A stretch of 64,000 nt of DNA. Source: Mesorhizobium loti (GTDB taxonomy: Bacteria; Pseudomonadota; Alphaproteobacteria; Rhizobiales; Rhizobiaceae). Below, piece by piece: positions 33,034-41,374 of this stretch. Every line of letters begins with the position of its first letter. The first letter of the stretch is position 1. The notes below the pieces were generated by a model that worked only from the letters and a program-made list of their open reading frames with translations, did not search any database and was not told the origin of the DNA. The position numbers were made by a program, and so were the translations under genes. The stretch lies in assembly GCF_002858745.1 (NCBI RefSeq), contig NZ_PJRO01000012.1, positions 124,001 to 188,000 on the forward strand, in the 5' to 3' direction.

Positions 33034-34334
33034 GCGTGCCCTTCAAGGAATTCATCCTCATAGGGAAAGCGCGACAGCAATTCCGTCCCCGTTTCGGTGA
33101 TCAACACCTCGTCCTCCAGCTTGACACCCTCGCGTCCACCCTTCTCACCGATATAGCTTTCGACTGAAACCACCATGCCTGGCTGCATGATGCCGTCGCG
33201 GCCATAGGTTTCGTAGTCCATGGAATGCGCGATGAAAGGCGTTTCGCCGTGCATGCCCACCCCGTGCATGACGGAAGTATAGCGCTGATCGACGAAGCGG
33301 TCGGGGATTTTCCAGGCCTTTTCGGCGATCTCACGGAACGCCATGCCTGGCTTCACGATCGAAATGTTGTGCTGCACCTGGTCGTAGGCCATGCGGTAAA
33401 GCATCTTCTGATAGTCGCTGGGCTTGCCTGGCCCGCAGCGGAACGTGCGGGAGAAGTCCGAATAATAGCCGTAACACCCGATCGTATCGGTATCGAGCGC
33501 TACCAGTTCCCCAGGCCGCACCTTGCGACCACTCGCCTCGTTGAACCAGGGATTGGTGCGCTGGCCGGAGGTCAGAAGCCGCGTCTCGATGAACTCGCCA
33601 CCTTGCCGGATCACCTCGTGATACATGATGGCAAAGAGTTCGTTTTCAGCAACGCCGGGTTTGATCGCTTCACGCACCGCCGACACCGCGGCCTCCGCAC
33701 CGGCCATCGAGGCAACCAGGCACTTTACCTCCTGCGGCGTCTTTATCGCGCGCACCGCCAGAATCTCACCTTGGCAATCCCTCACATCACAGCCGCGCTT
33801 TTGCAGTGCCAGTGCCTGCAGATGGCTGCAGCGGTCCAGCCCGAGCTTCATCGAGCCGCCACCATGGGTTTTCAATAAATCAGCAATCTCGTCGGCGAAC
33901 GGACCTGCCGTTTCATCATCGCGGCCCGAGACCGAGGACCACACCAGTTTCGAGGGCCTGGCTTCATCGACCGTGTCGAGCACCATGGAGACATGATAGC
34001 TCTGCGGATATTCGAACAACACGATCGGCCCTTCAGTCGGAATGAAGAAGTAGCGCGTCGAATTGCGCAGAAAATAGCCGAACATGTTGCGCGAGCCGGT
34101 GGCGTAGCGCTGATTGTAAGGATCGAACAGCACAACGGCACCATAGCCGGCCTCACGCATCCAGACGCGCAATCGCTCAAGCCGTTCTTTTCTCAGCGCC
34201 ACCGCATCGATGAAGGAAGGTTCGGTGTCGGAAAGCCACATGCCACCGGCCGGGTCTGCCGTCGCCGGGTGCCGCATGCGATCTTTGAAATCGACGTCGT
34301 CGGTGCTGTCGGGGTCGAAAACCACAATGCTCAT
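33030..34334 (-). CDS. M24-family hydrolase resembling DddP/creatinase
   Basis: 434 aa. A creatinase-type N-domain (RLRVWMREAGYGAVVLFDPYNQRYATGSRN) and a pita-bread catalytic domain with GGEFIETRLLTSGQRTNPWF, metal ligands in ALDTDTIGCYGYYSDFSRTF, VMHGVGMHGETPFIA, VSVESYIGE and KLEDEVLITE. From memory it is closest to the DddP DMSP-lyase group in these blocks, but the Asp that follows MHGVG in DddP (catalytic) is Gly here, so lyase activity is unlikely. The start at 34334 (MSIVVFDPDS) is preferred; the upstream ATG at 34403 would take 23 residues from a repeat element. Coupled by ATGA overlap to the isochorismatase-like gene. Confidence 0.8.
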   Translation of the reverse strand: MSIVVFDPDSTDDVDFKDRMRHPATADPAGGMWLSDTEPSFIDAVALRKERLERLRVWMREAGYGAVVLFDPYNQRYATGSRNMFGYFLRNSTRYFFIPTEGPIVLFEYPQSYHVSMVLDTVDEARPSKLVWSSVSGRDDETAGPFADEIADLLKTHGGGSMKLGLDRCSHLQALALQKRGCDVRDCQGEILAVRAIKTPQEVKCLVASMAGAEAAVSAVREAIKPGVAENELFAIMYHEVIRQGGEFIETRLLTSGQRTNPWFNEASGRKVRPGELVALDTDTIGCYGYYSDFSRTFRCGPGKPSDYQKMLYRMAYDQVQHNISIVKPGMAFREIAEKAWKIPDRFVDQRYTSVMHGVGMHGETPFIAHSMDYETYGRDGIMQPGMVVSVESYIGEKGGREGVKLEDEVLITETGTELLSRFPYEDEFLEGHA

Positions 34335-34345
34335 GTCTGCCTCCC

Positions 34346-34446
34346 TAGAGCGTTTCCGGTTTTCGGAAACGCGGAAACGCTCTAACTCTTTGTTTTTACG
34401 CAATTCTGGACGGAAAACCGCTACGCACTTTTCCTAGAATTGCTCT
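34346..34446 (+). repeat. Bipartite palindromic repeat, copy C
   Basis: Same element as 5014-5117 and 18620-18721: TAGAGCGTTTCCGGTTTTCGGAA...GGAAACGCTCTAAC, spacer TCTTTGTTTTTACG, then CAATTCTGGACGG...CCTAGAATTGCTCT. It fills the gap between the M24 gene and the GlxA-type regulator gene upstream of it. Confidence 0.88.
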
Positions 34447-34523
34447 GAGGCCTTGGACAATGAGCCAAGCCATCGACGGGGATTGTGCAGAAAGCCGCAG
34501 GGATCGTGCACCAATCCGCCATG

Positions 34524-35516
34524 CTAGTTTCGTCGCGCGCCCTTCGGCGTATGGCCATATTGTTCGCGAAATGCCCGTGCAAAGCTCGACATCGAGGCAA
34601 AACCACAGGCCAGCGAAACGTCGCGCACAGCAAGCGTCGAATGCGCCAGCAGATCGGCCGCACGTTTCAGGCGCAGCTTGCGATAGTAGCTATTGGGCGA
34701 GGTGGAGAGTTCGGCGCGGAAGCTGCGCTCCAGCCGGTCCGGCGAGACGCCGAGCCGATCCGCCAGATCCGCCATGGCGAGCCGTTCCTCGACTGCGTCT
34801 TCCATGATGGCGATGGCCGACAACACCAGTTCGTTGCGCACGCCGGTGCGCAGCCGCAACGGCATCAGCTTGCGGTCTACGCTAGAACGCAGTGGACTGT
34901 GCACGAACCACTCGGCGACGCCGGCTGCAAGCTCCGCACCATAGTCGCCTGCAATGATTTCCAGCATCATATCCAGACTGCCCACCCCCCCCGCGGATGT
35001 GAAACGCCGACGGTCGATGACATAGAGGTCGCGCCGAAGGTCGATCTCGGGGAATGCTTCCGTAAATGCCGCCTGGCTTGTCCAGTGCAGGGTGCAGGCG
35101 TGTCCATCGAGCAGGCCGGCCCGTGCGAGGAAGAAGGCCGCGTCGGCCACGGCGCCAAGATGCGCACCGCCACGCAGGCTCTTGCGGATCCAACTGACGG
35201 CATCTGCTGCGACGAGATGGTCGGCATTACCGCCGGAACAGACCACGATGCGGTCTGCTTTCGGATTGGCCGCTGCTCCAGAGCCTGGCTGGATGACGAC
35301 GCCATTGGAGGCCTCGACCGGCCCGCGATCGGCGCCGACAATGATCCAGCGATAGCACTCCTTCTTCGCCAGCGTGTTGGCGGCGCGCAGCGGCTCGATG
35401 ATCGAGCTGAACGCCATCATCGGAAACTGCGGAAACACCAGGGCGGCAAAGGTGATCGGGGCGTTGCTTGCCATCGATGCGATCTTGGTGGGGCTGCGGT
35501 TCTTGTCCGGCATCAA
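34524..35516 (-). CDS. GlxA-type AraC family transcriptional regulator
   Basis: 330 aa. An N-terminal DJ-1/PfpI-like domain (about 12-190; TFAALVFPQFPMMAFSSIIEPLRAAN, IVVCSGGNADHL, GAVADAAFFLARAGLLDG) and a C-terminal AraC helix-turn-helix pair (about 225-325; MADLADRLGVSPDRLERSFRAEL, VRDVSLACGFASMSSFARAFREQYG). Relatives such as GbdR and CdhR control betaine, carnitine and other quaternary-amine catabolism. It precedes the M24-isochorismatase-esterase genes on the same strand and is divergent from the sugar ABC operon; the catabolic genes are the likelier target. Confidence 0.88.
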   Translation of the reverse strand: MMPDKNRSPTKIASMASNAPITFAALVFPQFPMMAFSSIIEPLRAANTLAKKECYRWIIVGADRGPVEASNGVVIQPGSGAAANPKADRIVVCSGGNADHLVAADAVSWIRKSLRGGAHLGAVADAAFFLARAGLLDGHACTLHWTSQAAFTEAFPEIDLRRDLYVIDRRRFTSAGGVGSLDMMLEIIAGDYGAELAAGVAEWFVHSPLRSSVDRKLMPLRLRTGVRNELVLSAIAIMEDAVEERLAMADLADRLGVSPDRLERSFRAELSTSPNSYYRKLRLKRAADLLAHSTLAVRDVSLACGFASMSSFARAFREQYGHTPKGARRN

Positions 35517-35694
35517 CGGTGCGACGCCTCACGCATGATCAGAGTTCACGCCGGCTATCTGAGTCAATCCCTCGGTGGCAAGGTTCCAACCCTACCCCGG
35601 AAAAACCGGCTAAGGCGACTTTGTCGACGAACCAAACGACATGTTCTGCGGCGTCGAATGAGAATGATCAAATGCCGCTCTTGCCAGGCATTTC

Positions 35695-35747
35695 GGAATT
35701 GATCATACTCCATGAATAATTCCGATCGATGCTCGCGATCGATCGGA
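35695..35747. promoter_or_regulatory. Two inverted repeats in the glxA-type / sugar-ABC intergenic region
   Basis: GGAATT (35695-35700) is mirrored by AATTCC (35718-35723). Directly after, TCCGATCGAT (35721-35730) is mirrored by ATCGATCGGA (35738-35747) across seven bases. These dyads lie in the 428-bp divergent gap and are good candidates for operator sites of either flanking operon. No coding frame is convincing in 35517-35944. Confidence 0.4.
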
Positions 35748-35864
35748 TTCACAACGTTCCAGACATCCTAACGCGATCAGGGAGGGCGCATCGGGATGAC
35801 CGGCCGGCCCAAGCACGGGCTGTGGAATGACACCGGAGAAAGATCTTCAAGTTTCATCACGGTC

Positions 35865-35883
35865 CGCGCACCTCTGGTGCGCG
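35865..35883 (+). promoter_or_regulatory. Hairpin in the leader of the sugar ABC operon
   Basis: CGCGCACC (35865-35872) pairs perfectly with GGTGCGCG (35876-35883) around a three-base loop, 60 bp before the first start codon. With no U-tract it is more likely an mRNA-stabilising or operator dyad than a terminator. Confidence 0.4.
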
Positions 35884-35944
35884 AGCTGAGTTGGGAGGTA
35901 GCCGGCGACAGCCGGTCATGTGACTGCAACAAGGGAGGAAGTTC

Positions 35945-37204
35945 ATGTTGCGCAAACTGCTTATCGGAACGATGCTCGGCTCGGCGCTCACCGCCGGCTA
36001 TGCGGCATCAACTTATGCCGCTGGCGGCTCGGTTGAGGTCCTGCACTGGTGGACCTCCGGTGGTGAGGCCGCCGCGCTCGACGTTCTGAAGAAGAAGCTC
36101 GAAAGCCAGGGCGTCACCTGGAAAGACATGCCGGTGGCTGGCGGCGGCGGCGAAGCGGCCATGACTGCATTGCGCGCTCGCGTCACTGCCGGTGATCCGC
36201 CGACCGCCGTGCAGGCCCTCGGCTTCGACATCACCGACTGGGCCAAGCAGGGCGTCGTCGGCGATCTCGGCGAAGTGGCCGACAAGGAAGGCTGGGACAA
36301 GGTGGTGCCGACCGCGCTGCAGAACTTCGCCAAGCATGACGGCAAGTGGATCGCGGCCCCGGTCAATGTCCACTCGACCAACTGGGTCTGGATCTCGAAG
36401 AAGGCACTCGACGCTGCCGGCGGCAAAACGCCCGAGAACTGGGACGAGCTGATTGCAGTGCTCGACAAGATGAAGGCCAACGGCATCACGCCGCTCGCCC
36501 ATGGCGGCCAAGCCTGGCAGGACGCAACCATCTTCGATGCTGTCGTACTTTCACTCGGCACCGACTTCTACAAGTCCTCCATGATCGACAACGATCCCGC
36601 AGCCCTTGGCGGCGAGAAGATGGTCGAAGCCTTCGATCGCATGGCCAAGCTCAAGAGCTATGTCGACAAGGATTTCTCCGGCCGCGACTGGAACCTGGCT
36701 TCGGCCATGGTCATCGAAGGCAAGGCCGGCATGCAGATGATGGGCGACTGGGCCAAGGGCGAATTCCTCAAGGCCGGCCAGAAGCCGGGCTCGGACTTCG
36801 TCTGCATCCGCTTCCCAGGCACTCAAGGGTCTGTCACTTTCAACTCCGACATGTTCATGATGTTCAAGGTCGGCGACGACAAGAAGGCGGCGCAGCTCAC
36901 CATGGCGTCCGACATCGAGAGCCCTGATTTCCAGTCGTCCTTCAACGTGGTCAAAGGATCGGTGCCGGCGCGCACCGACGTGCCGGACACTGCCTTCGAC
37001 GATTGCGGCAAGAAGGGCATCAAGGATCTGGCCGAAGCCAATTCATCCGGCAAGTTGTTCGGCTCGATGGCTCACGGCTATGCCGTGCCGGCGGCGGTGA
37101 AGAACGCCATGTATGACGTGATCACCCGCCACTTCAACGGCGAGCTGGACTCCAAGGCCGCCGCTGCAGCGCTGGTCGAAGCGGTTGCAGCAGCCAAGGG
37201 TTGA
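35945..37204 (+). CDS. Sugar ABC transporter substrate-binding protein (glucose/mannose type)
   Basis: 419 aa. Signal peptide MLRKLLIGTMLGSALTAGYAAST-YAA, mature protein from about residue 26 (GGSVEVLHWWTSGGEAAALDVLKKKLE). Blocks such as WVWISKKALDAAGGKTPENWDELIAVLDKMK, MQMMGDWAKGEF and SFNVVKGSVPARTDV are those of CUT1 family binding proteins close to the glucose/mannose group (GtsA/GlcE-like). It is first in a five-gene plus-strand operon and has GGAGGAAG before its ATG. A perfect hairpin follows it and may hold the binding-protein mRNA at higher abundance. Confidence 0.9.
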   Translation: MLRKLLIGTMLGSALTAGYAASTYAAGGSVEVLHWWTSGGEAAALDVLKKKLESQGVTWKDMPVAGGGGEAAMTALRARVTAGDPPTAVQALGFDITDWAKQGVVGDLGEVADKEGWDKVVPTALQNFAKHDGKWIAAPVNVHSTNWVWISKKALDAAGGKTPENWDELIAVLDKMKANGITPLAHGGQAWQDATIFDAVVLSLGTDFYKSSMIDNDPAALGGEKMVEAFDRMAKLKSYVDKDFSGRDWNLASAMVIEGKAGMQMMGDWAKGEFLKAGQKPGSDFVCIRFPGTQGSVTFNSDMFMMFKVGDDKKAAQLTMASDIESPDFQSSFNVVKGSVPARTDVPDTAFDDCGKKGIKDLAEANSSGKLFGSMAHGYAVPAAVKNAMYDVITRHFNGELDSKAAAAALVEAVAAAKG

Positions 37205-37219
37205 TAACACGTAAACGTC

Positions 37220-37243
37220 GTGCCCCGGCTCCGGCCGGGGCAC
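37220..37243 (+). promoter_or_regulatory. Intercistronic hairpin after the binding-protein gene
   Basis: Perfect 9-bp stem GTGCCCCGG (37220-37228) with CCGGGGCAC (37235-37243) in the 65-bp gap between binding-protein and permease genes. Such stems commonly protect the upstream message and lower downstream expression in ABC operons. Confidence 0.65.
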
Positions 37244-37269
37244 CCACTCTTTCCGAACCGAGGCGAACC

Positions 37270-38187
37270 ATGGCCGACGCCACCACGACCGCGCGCAGCG
37301 TCGTAGCTAATCCGCGTGCTACCTTGCAGGACCTGTTGCCAAAGATCGTGCTGGCACCGAGCTTCGCGGTGATCCTGATCTTCGTCTATGGCTTCATCGC
37401 TTTTACGGCCGTGCTGTCCTTTTCGGGCTCAAAGCTGCTGCCGGATTTCTCGACCTGGGTTGGTTTCGGCAACTATGTGCGCCTGTTCAACCACCCCAAC
37501 TGGATGGTGGCGCTGAAGAACCTGGCGATCTTCTCCATCCTCTACATTGTCATCTGCTCGGTGATCGGCCTAGCGCTCGCCATCTTCCTGGATCAGAAAA
37601 TCCGTGGCGAAGGCGTGCTGCGCCCGATTTACCTTTACCCAATGGCACTGTCCTTCATCGTCACCGGCGTTGCCTGGAAATGGTTCCTCGACCCTGGCAT
37701 CGGCCTTGAGCACGTCATGCAGTCGATTGGCTGGGAAAGCTTTTCGTTCCGCTGGATCAAGGACGGCAAGATGGCGATCTACACCATCGTCATTGCCGCG
37801 GTCTGGCAGTCCTCAGGCTTCGTCATGGCGATGTTCCTCGCCGGCCTGCGCGGCGTCGACAACGAAATCATCAAGGCGGCCCAGATCGACGGCGCCTCCA
37901 CTTTTGTCATCTACCGCCGCATCATCATCCCGCTGATGCGGCCCGTCTTCCTGTCGGCCTTCGTTGTGCTCGCCCACCTCGCCATCAAGTCCTACGACCT
38001 CGTGGTGGCCATGACCGACGGTGGTCCGGGAACCGCGACCTGGACGCCGGCGCTGTTCATGCAGAAATTCACCTTCGGCCGCAATGAGATGGGCATGGGA
38101 GCGGCGTCCGCCATCATCATGATGATGATGATCTTCGCCATCATCGTGCCCTATCTCTACTCCGAACTCGGAGGGAAGAAGCAATGA
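37270..38187 (+). CDS. Sugar ABC transporter permease 1 (MalF-type)
   Basis: 305 aa, six or so membrane segments. The ABC permease EAA loop is NEIIKAAQIDGASTFVIYRRIIIPLM (about residues 200-225), the contact point for the ATPase. The ATG at 37270 with AGGCG upstream begins MADATTTARS and is chosen over an in-frame ATG at 37201 that lies before the intercistronic hairpin. Overlaps the next permease gene by four bases (ATGA), so the pair is translationally coupled into a heterodimeric channel. Confidence 0.92.
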   Translation: MADATTTARSVVANPRATLQDLLPKIVLAPSFAVILIFVYGFIAFTAVLSFSGSKLLPDFSTWVGFGNYVRLFNHPNWMVALKNLAIFSILYIVICSVIGLALAIFLDQKIRGEGVLRPIYLYPMALSFIVTGVAWKWFLDPGIGLEHVMQSIGWESFSFRWIKDGKMAIYTIVIAAVWQSSGFVMAMFLAGLRGVDNEIIKAAQIDGASTFVIYRRIIIPLMRPVFLSAFVVLAHLAIKSYDLVVAMTDGGPGTATWTPALFMQKFTFGRNEMGMGAASAIIMMMMIFAIIVPYLYSELGGKKQ

Positions 38188-39065
38188 GCGCACCCTCGCA
38201 AGACGTGGCCACCCGCAACGGCGTTTTCGTCCGCGCGCTGGTCTATGTGCTGCTCATCCTGTTCGCGGTCTACTACCTGCTGCCGCTCTATGTGATGGTG
38301 GTGAATTCGCTCAAACCCCTCGACGAAATCCGCCAGGGCAACATGCTGGCGTTGCCGCAGCAATGGACCATCGCGCCCTGGCTGTCGGCCTGGTCGACGG
38401 CCCAGATCGGCGTCTCGCCGACCGGATTGAAACCGTACTTCCTGAATTCGGTGTTGATGGTGGTACCAGCGGTGGCGATCTCGACCGTGCTTGGCGCCTT
38501 GAACGGCTATGTGCTGACCAAATGGCGCTTCAAGGGCGACAACATCGTCTTCGGCATGATGCTGCTCGCCTGTTTCATCCCCTTCCAGATCGTGCTCATC
38601 CCCTCGGCCCGTATCCTCGGTCTTCTGGGTCTCGCCGGCACGGTGCCCGGCCTGGTCCTGATCCACGCCATCTATGGTCTCGGCTTCACCACGCTGTTCT
38701 TCCGCAACTATTACGAGGCCTTCCCGACCGAACTGGTCAAAGCAGCGCAGATCGACGGCGCCTCCTTCTTTCAGATCTTCCGGCGCATCCTGCTGCCCTC
38801 GTCAGGGCCGATCATCGTGGTGACCGTGATCTGGCAGTTCACCAACATCTGGAACGACTTCCTGTTCGGATCGTCCTTCTCCAGCGTCGATTCCATTCCG
38901 ATCACGGTGGCGCTGAACAATCTGGTCAACTCCTCGACCGGTGTGAAGGAATACAATGTCCATTTCGCCGGCGCGATCCTGGCTGCCCTTCCCACCCTCA
39001 TCGTCTACATCGTCTCCGGACGCTATTTCGTGCGCGGCCTGATGGCCGGCGCCGTGAAAGGCTAA
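38184..39065 (+). CDS. Sugar ABC transporter permease 2 (MalG-type)
   Basis: 293 aa. Second channel subunit: PLYVMVVNSLKPLDEIRQGNML after the first membrane segment, IPFQIVLIPSARILGLLGLAGTV, and the EAA loop TELVKAAQIDGASFFQIFRRILLPSSGPI (about 185-215). Ends YFVRGLMAGAVKG, the usual MalG-type C-terminus. Seven bases separate it from the ATPase gene. Confidence 0.93.
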   Translation: MSAPSQDVATRNGVFVRALVYVLLILFAVYYLLPLYVMVVNSLKPLDEIRQGNMLALPQQWTIAPWLSAWSTAQIGVSPTGLKPYFLNSVLMVVPAVAISTVLGALNGYVLTKWRFKGDNIVFGMMLLACFIPFQIVLIPSARILGLLGLAGTVPGLVLIHAIYGLGFTTLFFRNYYEAFPTELVKAAQIDGASFFQIFRRILLPSSGPIIVVTVIWQFTNIWNDFLFGSSFSSVDSIPITVALNNLVNSSTGVKEYNVHFAGAILAALPTLIVYIVSGRYFVRGLMAGAVKG

Positions 39066-39072
39066 GACAAGA

Positions 39073-40188
39073 ATGTCTTTTCTTGAAATCGACAACCTCG
39101 AAAAGTCCTTCGGCACCACCAGGATCCTGAAAGGTGTCACGCTCGGCATCGAGGAAGGCGGCTTTCTCGTGCTGGTCGGCCCTTCCGGCTGCGGCAAGTC
39201 CACGCTGCTCAACACCATTGCAGGGCTGGAACAGATTACCAGCGGCGAGATTCGCATCGCCGGCAAACGGGTCAACGAGCTGCACCCGTCGAAGCGCGAC
39301 ATCGCCATGGTGTTCCAGTCCTACGCGCTCTATCCCAACATGACGGTTGGCGAAAACATCGGCTTCGGCATGGAGATCCGCGGCGTTCCCAAGCCCGAGC
39401 GCGACAAGGCGATTGCCGATGTGGCGCAGCTCTTGCAGATCAGCCATCTGCTTGACCGCAAGCCCAGCCAGCTGTCGGGCGGCCAGCGCCAGCGCGTCGC
39501 CATGGGTCGCGCCCTGGTGCGCAAGCCGCAGGTCTTCCTGTTCGACGAGCCGCTGTCCAATCTCGACGCCAAGCTGCGCATCGACATGCGCACCGAGATC
39601 AAGCGCCTGCACCAGCGTATGAAAACGACCATCGTCTACGTCACCCACGATCAGATCGAGGCGATGACGCTGGCGACCAAGATCGCGGTCCTGAAGGACG
39701 GCGTCCTGCAGCAGTTCGGCACGCCGGCGGAGATCTACAACAATCCGGTCAACATGTTCGTCGCCGACTTCATGGGCTCGCCGGCCATGAACCTCGTCCC
39801 CGCAACCATCGGCCAGAGCGGCAGCGAAGCCACTGTCGAACTCACCCGCGCCGGCTCGACACCCGTCTCGCTCGCGCTCAATGGCGCATCGAACGCCTTG
39901 TCGGCCTATCGCGGCAAGGAAGTGGTGTTCGGCATTCGCCCCGAAGCCTTGACCGACCCCGACGGCGCCGACCGCAATGCGAAACATCTGGTGACAACCG
40001 ATTGCCACATAGAAGTGGTCGAGCCTGCTGGTTCCGACACCTTCGCGGTTACCAATCTGGGCGGCAAGGGCGTGGTTGCCCGTTTGCGCGCCGATGCCCA
40101 CATCAAGCCTGGCGCCACTGCGCCACTCACCTTCAACTTGACCAAGGCGGTGTTCTTCGATCCGGCGACACAGGAAAGGATCGCGTGA
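39073..40188 (+). CDS. Sugar ABC transporter ATP-binding protein (UgpC/MsmK type)
   Basis: 371 aa. Walker A GPSGCGKSTLL (about 36-46), Q-loop MVFQSYALYPNMTV, signature LSGGQRQRVAMGRALV, Walker B VFLFDEPLSNLDAKLR, and switch His in IVYVTHDQIEAM. The C-terminal TOBE/MalK-like regulatory region (about 240-371; FGIRPEAL) identifies the CUT1 ATPase class. It powers the permease pair encoded upstream and ends in a four-base overlap with the next gene. Confidence 0.94.
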   Translation: MSFLEIDNLEKSFGTTRILKGVTLGIEEGGFLVLVGPSGCGKSTLLNTIAGLEQITSGEIRIAGKRVNELHPSKRDIAMVFQSYALYPNMTVGENIGFGMEIRGVPKPERDKAIADVAQLLQISHLLDRKPSQLSGGQRQRVAMGRALVRKPQVFLFDEPLSNLDAKLRIDMRTEIKRLHQRMKTTIVYVTHDQIEAMTLATKIAVLKDGVLQQFGTPAEIYNNPVNMFVADFMGSPAMNLVPATIGQSGSEATVELTRAGSTPVSLALNGASNALSAYRGKEVVFGIRPEALTDPDGADRNAKHLVTTDCHIEVVEPAGSDTFAVTNLGGKGVVARLRADAHIKPGATAPLTFNLTKAVFFDPATQERIA

Positions 40189-40514
40189 CACACGCCATGA
40201 TCCGCCACTGTGTTTTCGTGAAATTCCGCAGCGATGTTCCGGCGGCAGAACGATCCGCAATCCATGCAGATCTTTCGGCGCTACGCAGCGTGATCGATGG
40301 CATGGGCGCAGTGCATTTCAACGGCAATGTCAGCCCCGAGCCCTTTGCCCGTGGCTTCACACATGGTTTCACCATCGATTTCAGCGATGCCTCAGCCCGC
40401 GACGCCTATCTGGTGCACGAGGCGCACAGACAAGCCGGCGCGCGTCTGGTCGCGGCGATCGAGGGCGGCACGGAAGGATTGATGGTGTTCGATCTGGAGG
40501 TGAGCAAAGACTGA
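40185..40514 (+). CDS. Dabb (stress-responsive alpha/beta barrel) domain protein
   Basis: 109 aa from a GTG at 40185 that overlaps the ATPase stop as GTGA and has AGGAAAGGA upstream; an ATG at 40197 is the alternative. The sequence MIRHCVFVKFRSDVPAAERSAIHADLSAL with GFTHGFTIDFSDASARDAYLVHEAHRQ is the dimeric ferredoxin-like Dabb fold. Family members include cyclases and monooxygenase-like proteins, but most have no known role. Its coupling to a sugar ABC operon suggests a part in using the imported sugar. Confidence 0.82.
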   Translation: MTHAMIRHCVFVKFRSDVPAAERSAIHADLSALRSVIDGMGAVHFNGNVSPEPFARGFTHGFTIDFSDASARDAYLVHEAHRQAGARLVAAIEGGTEGLMVFDLEVSKD

Positions 40515-40528
40515 GCTGAGCAGAATGC

Positions 40529-41374
40529 TCAACCCAACCTCAAAGCCACGACACCAGCGACAATGCCAAGCGCGGCGGCGCTGCGCCAAACCGTCATCTT
40601 TTCGCCGAGCGCGAAGACGGAAATCAGCATGGCAAAGAGGATTGAGCTTTCACGCAGCGAGGCCACCGAAGCGATCGGCGCCTTGGTCATCGCCCACATC
40701 ACGATCCAATAGGCAGTACCGCTTAGTCCCCCGGTGATGAGGCCCAGCTTCCAGTCGCGCGCCATGGCCGGCAGCGATTGCGGCCCACGCACCAGAAGAA
40801 ACAGGATCAGTGACCAGATGCCATCGGCGAGGAACAGATAGACAGCATAGCTTGAGGCACTGACCGCCAACCGCGCCCCGCTGCCGTCAGACAGAGTGTA
40901 GCTGGCGATGAACACCGAGGTGGCCAACGCGTAGCCAACCGCATGAAGATTAAGCTTTTCCAGATGGCCGCCGCCGCGAAACGACATCACCAGCGTGCCG
41001 GCACACAAGAGCACGATGCCGATGATCGACAGCGGTCCCGGCACTTCCGACACGACGAAGATGCCGCCGATGGCGGCGAGCAAGGGTGCGGTGCCGCGCG
41101 CCAGCGGATAGGTCTGGGCAAGGTCGCCGGCCTTGTAGGCACCGATCAGGCAGAGCTTGTAGCCCATGTGGAACAGGGTCGAGGCCAGGATCCACGGCCA
41201 GACTTCGGCCTTCGGAATCTCGACGAAAGGCACTGCCAGCAGCGCCATCGTCGCCATGCCCAGCGTCAGGACCGTCACTGACAAGAAACGGTCGAGATGC
41301 ACCTTCACCATCGCGTTCCAGGTTGCGTGCATGGCAGCTGCTGCCAGCACGGCGAGGAAGACGGCAAGGCTCAT
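40529..41374 (-). CDS. EamA/DMT superfamily transporter
   Basis: 281 aa with ten predicted segments in two EamA halves, the first ending near residue 130 (PLSIIGIVLLCAGTLVMSFRGG) and the second near the C-terminus (FALGEKMTVWRSAAALGIVAGVVALRLG). The typical ATWNAMVKVH start and LAQTYPLARGTAPLLAAIGGIFVVSE stretch are present. Members export or import metabolites such as amino acids; the substrate cannot be read from sequence. It is convergent with the Dabb gene. Confidence 0.88.
   Translation of the reverse strand: MSLAVFLAVLAAAAMHATWNAMVKVHLDRFLSVTVLTLGMATMALLAVPFVEIPKAEVWPWILASTLFHMGYKLCLIGAYKAGDLAQTYPLARGTAPLLAAIGGIFVVSEVPGPLSIIGIVLLCAGTLVMSFRGGGHLEKLNLHAVGYALATSVFIASYTLSDGSGARLAVSASSYAVYLFLADGIWSLILFLLVRGPQSLPAMARDWKLGLITGGLSGTAYWIVMWAMTKAPIASVASLRESSILFAMLISVFALGEKMTVWRSAAALGIVAGVVALRLG

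Noticed and set aside
34335..34403. N-terminal extension of the M24 protein read from an upstream ATG
   Set aside because: The extra residues come from the antisense of the palindromic repeat. The ATG at 34334 gives the family-like N-terminus and avoids the repeat.
35564..35752. 62-codon minus-strand frame rich in arginine
   Set aside because: It overlaps the dyad region, has no ribosome site or family likeness, and has the biased composition of non-coding GC-rich DNA.
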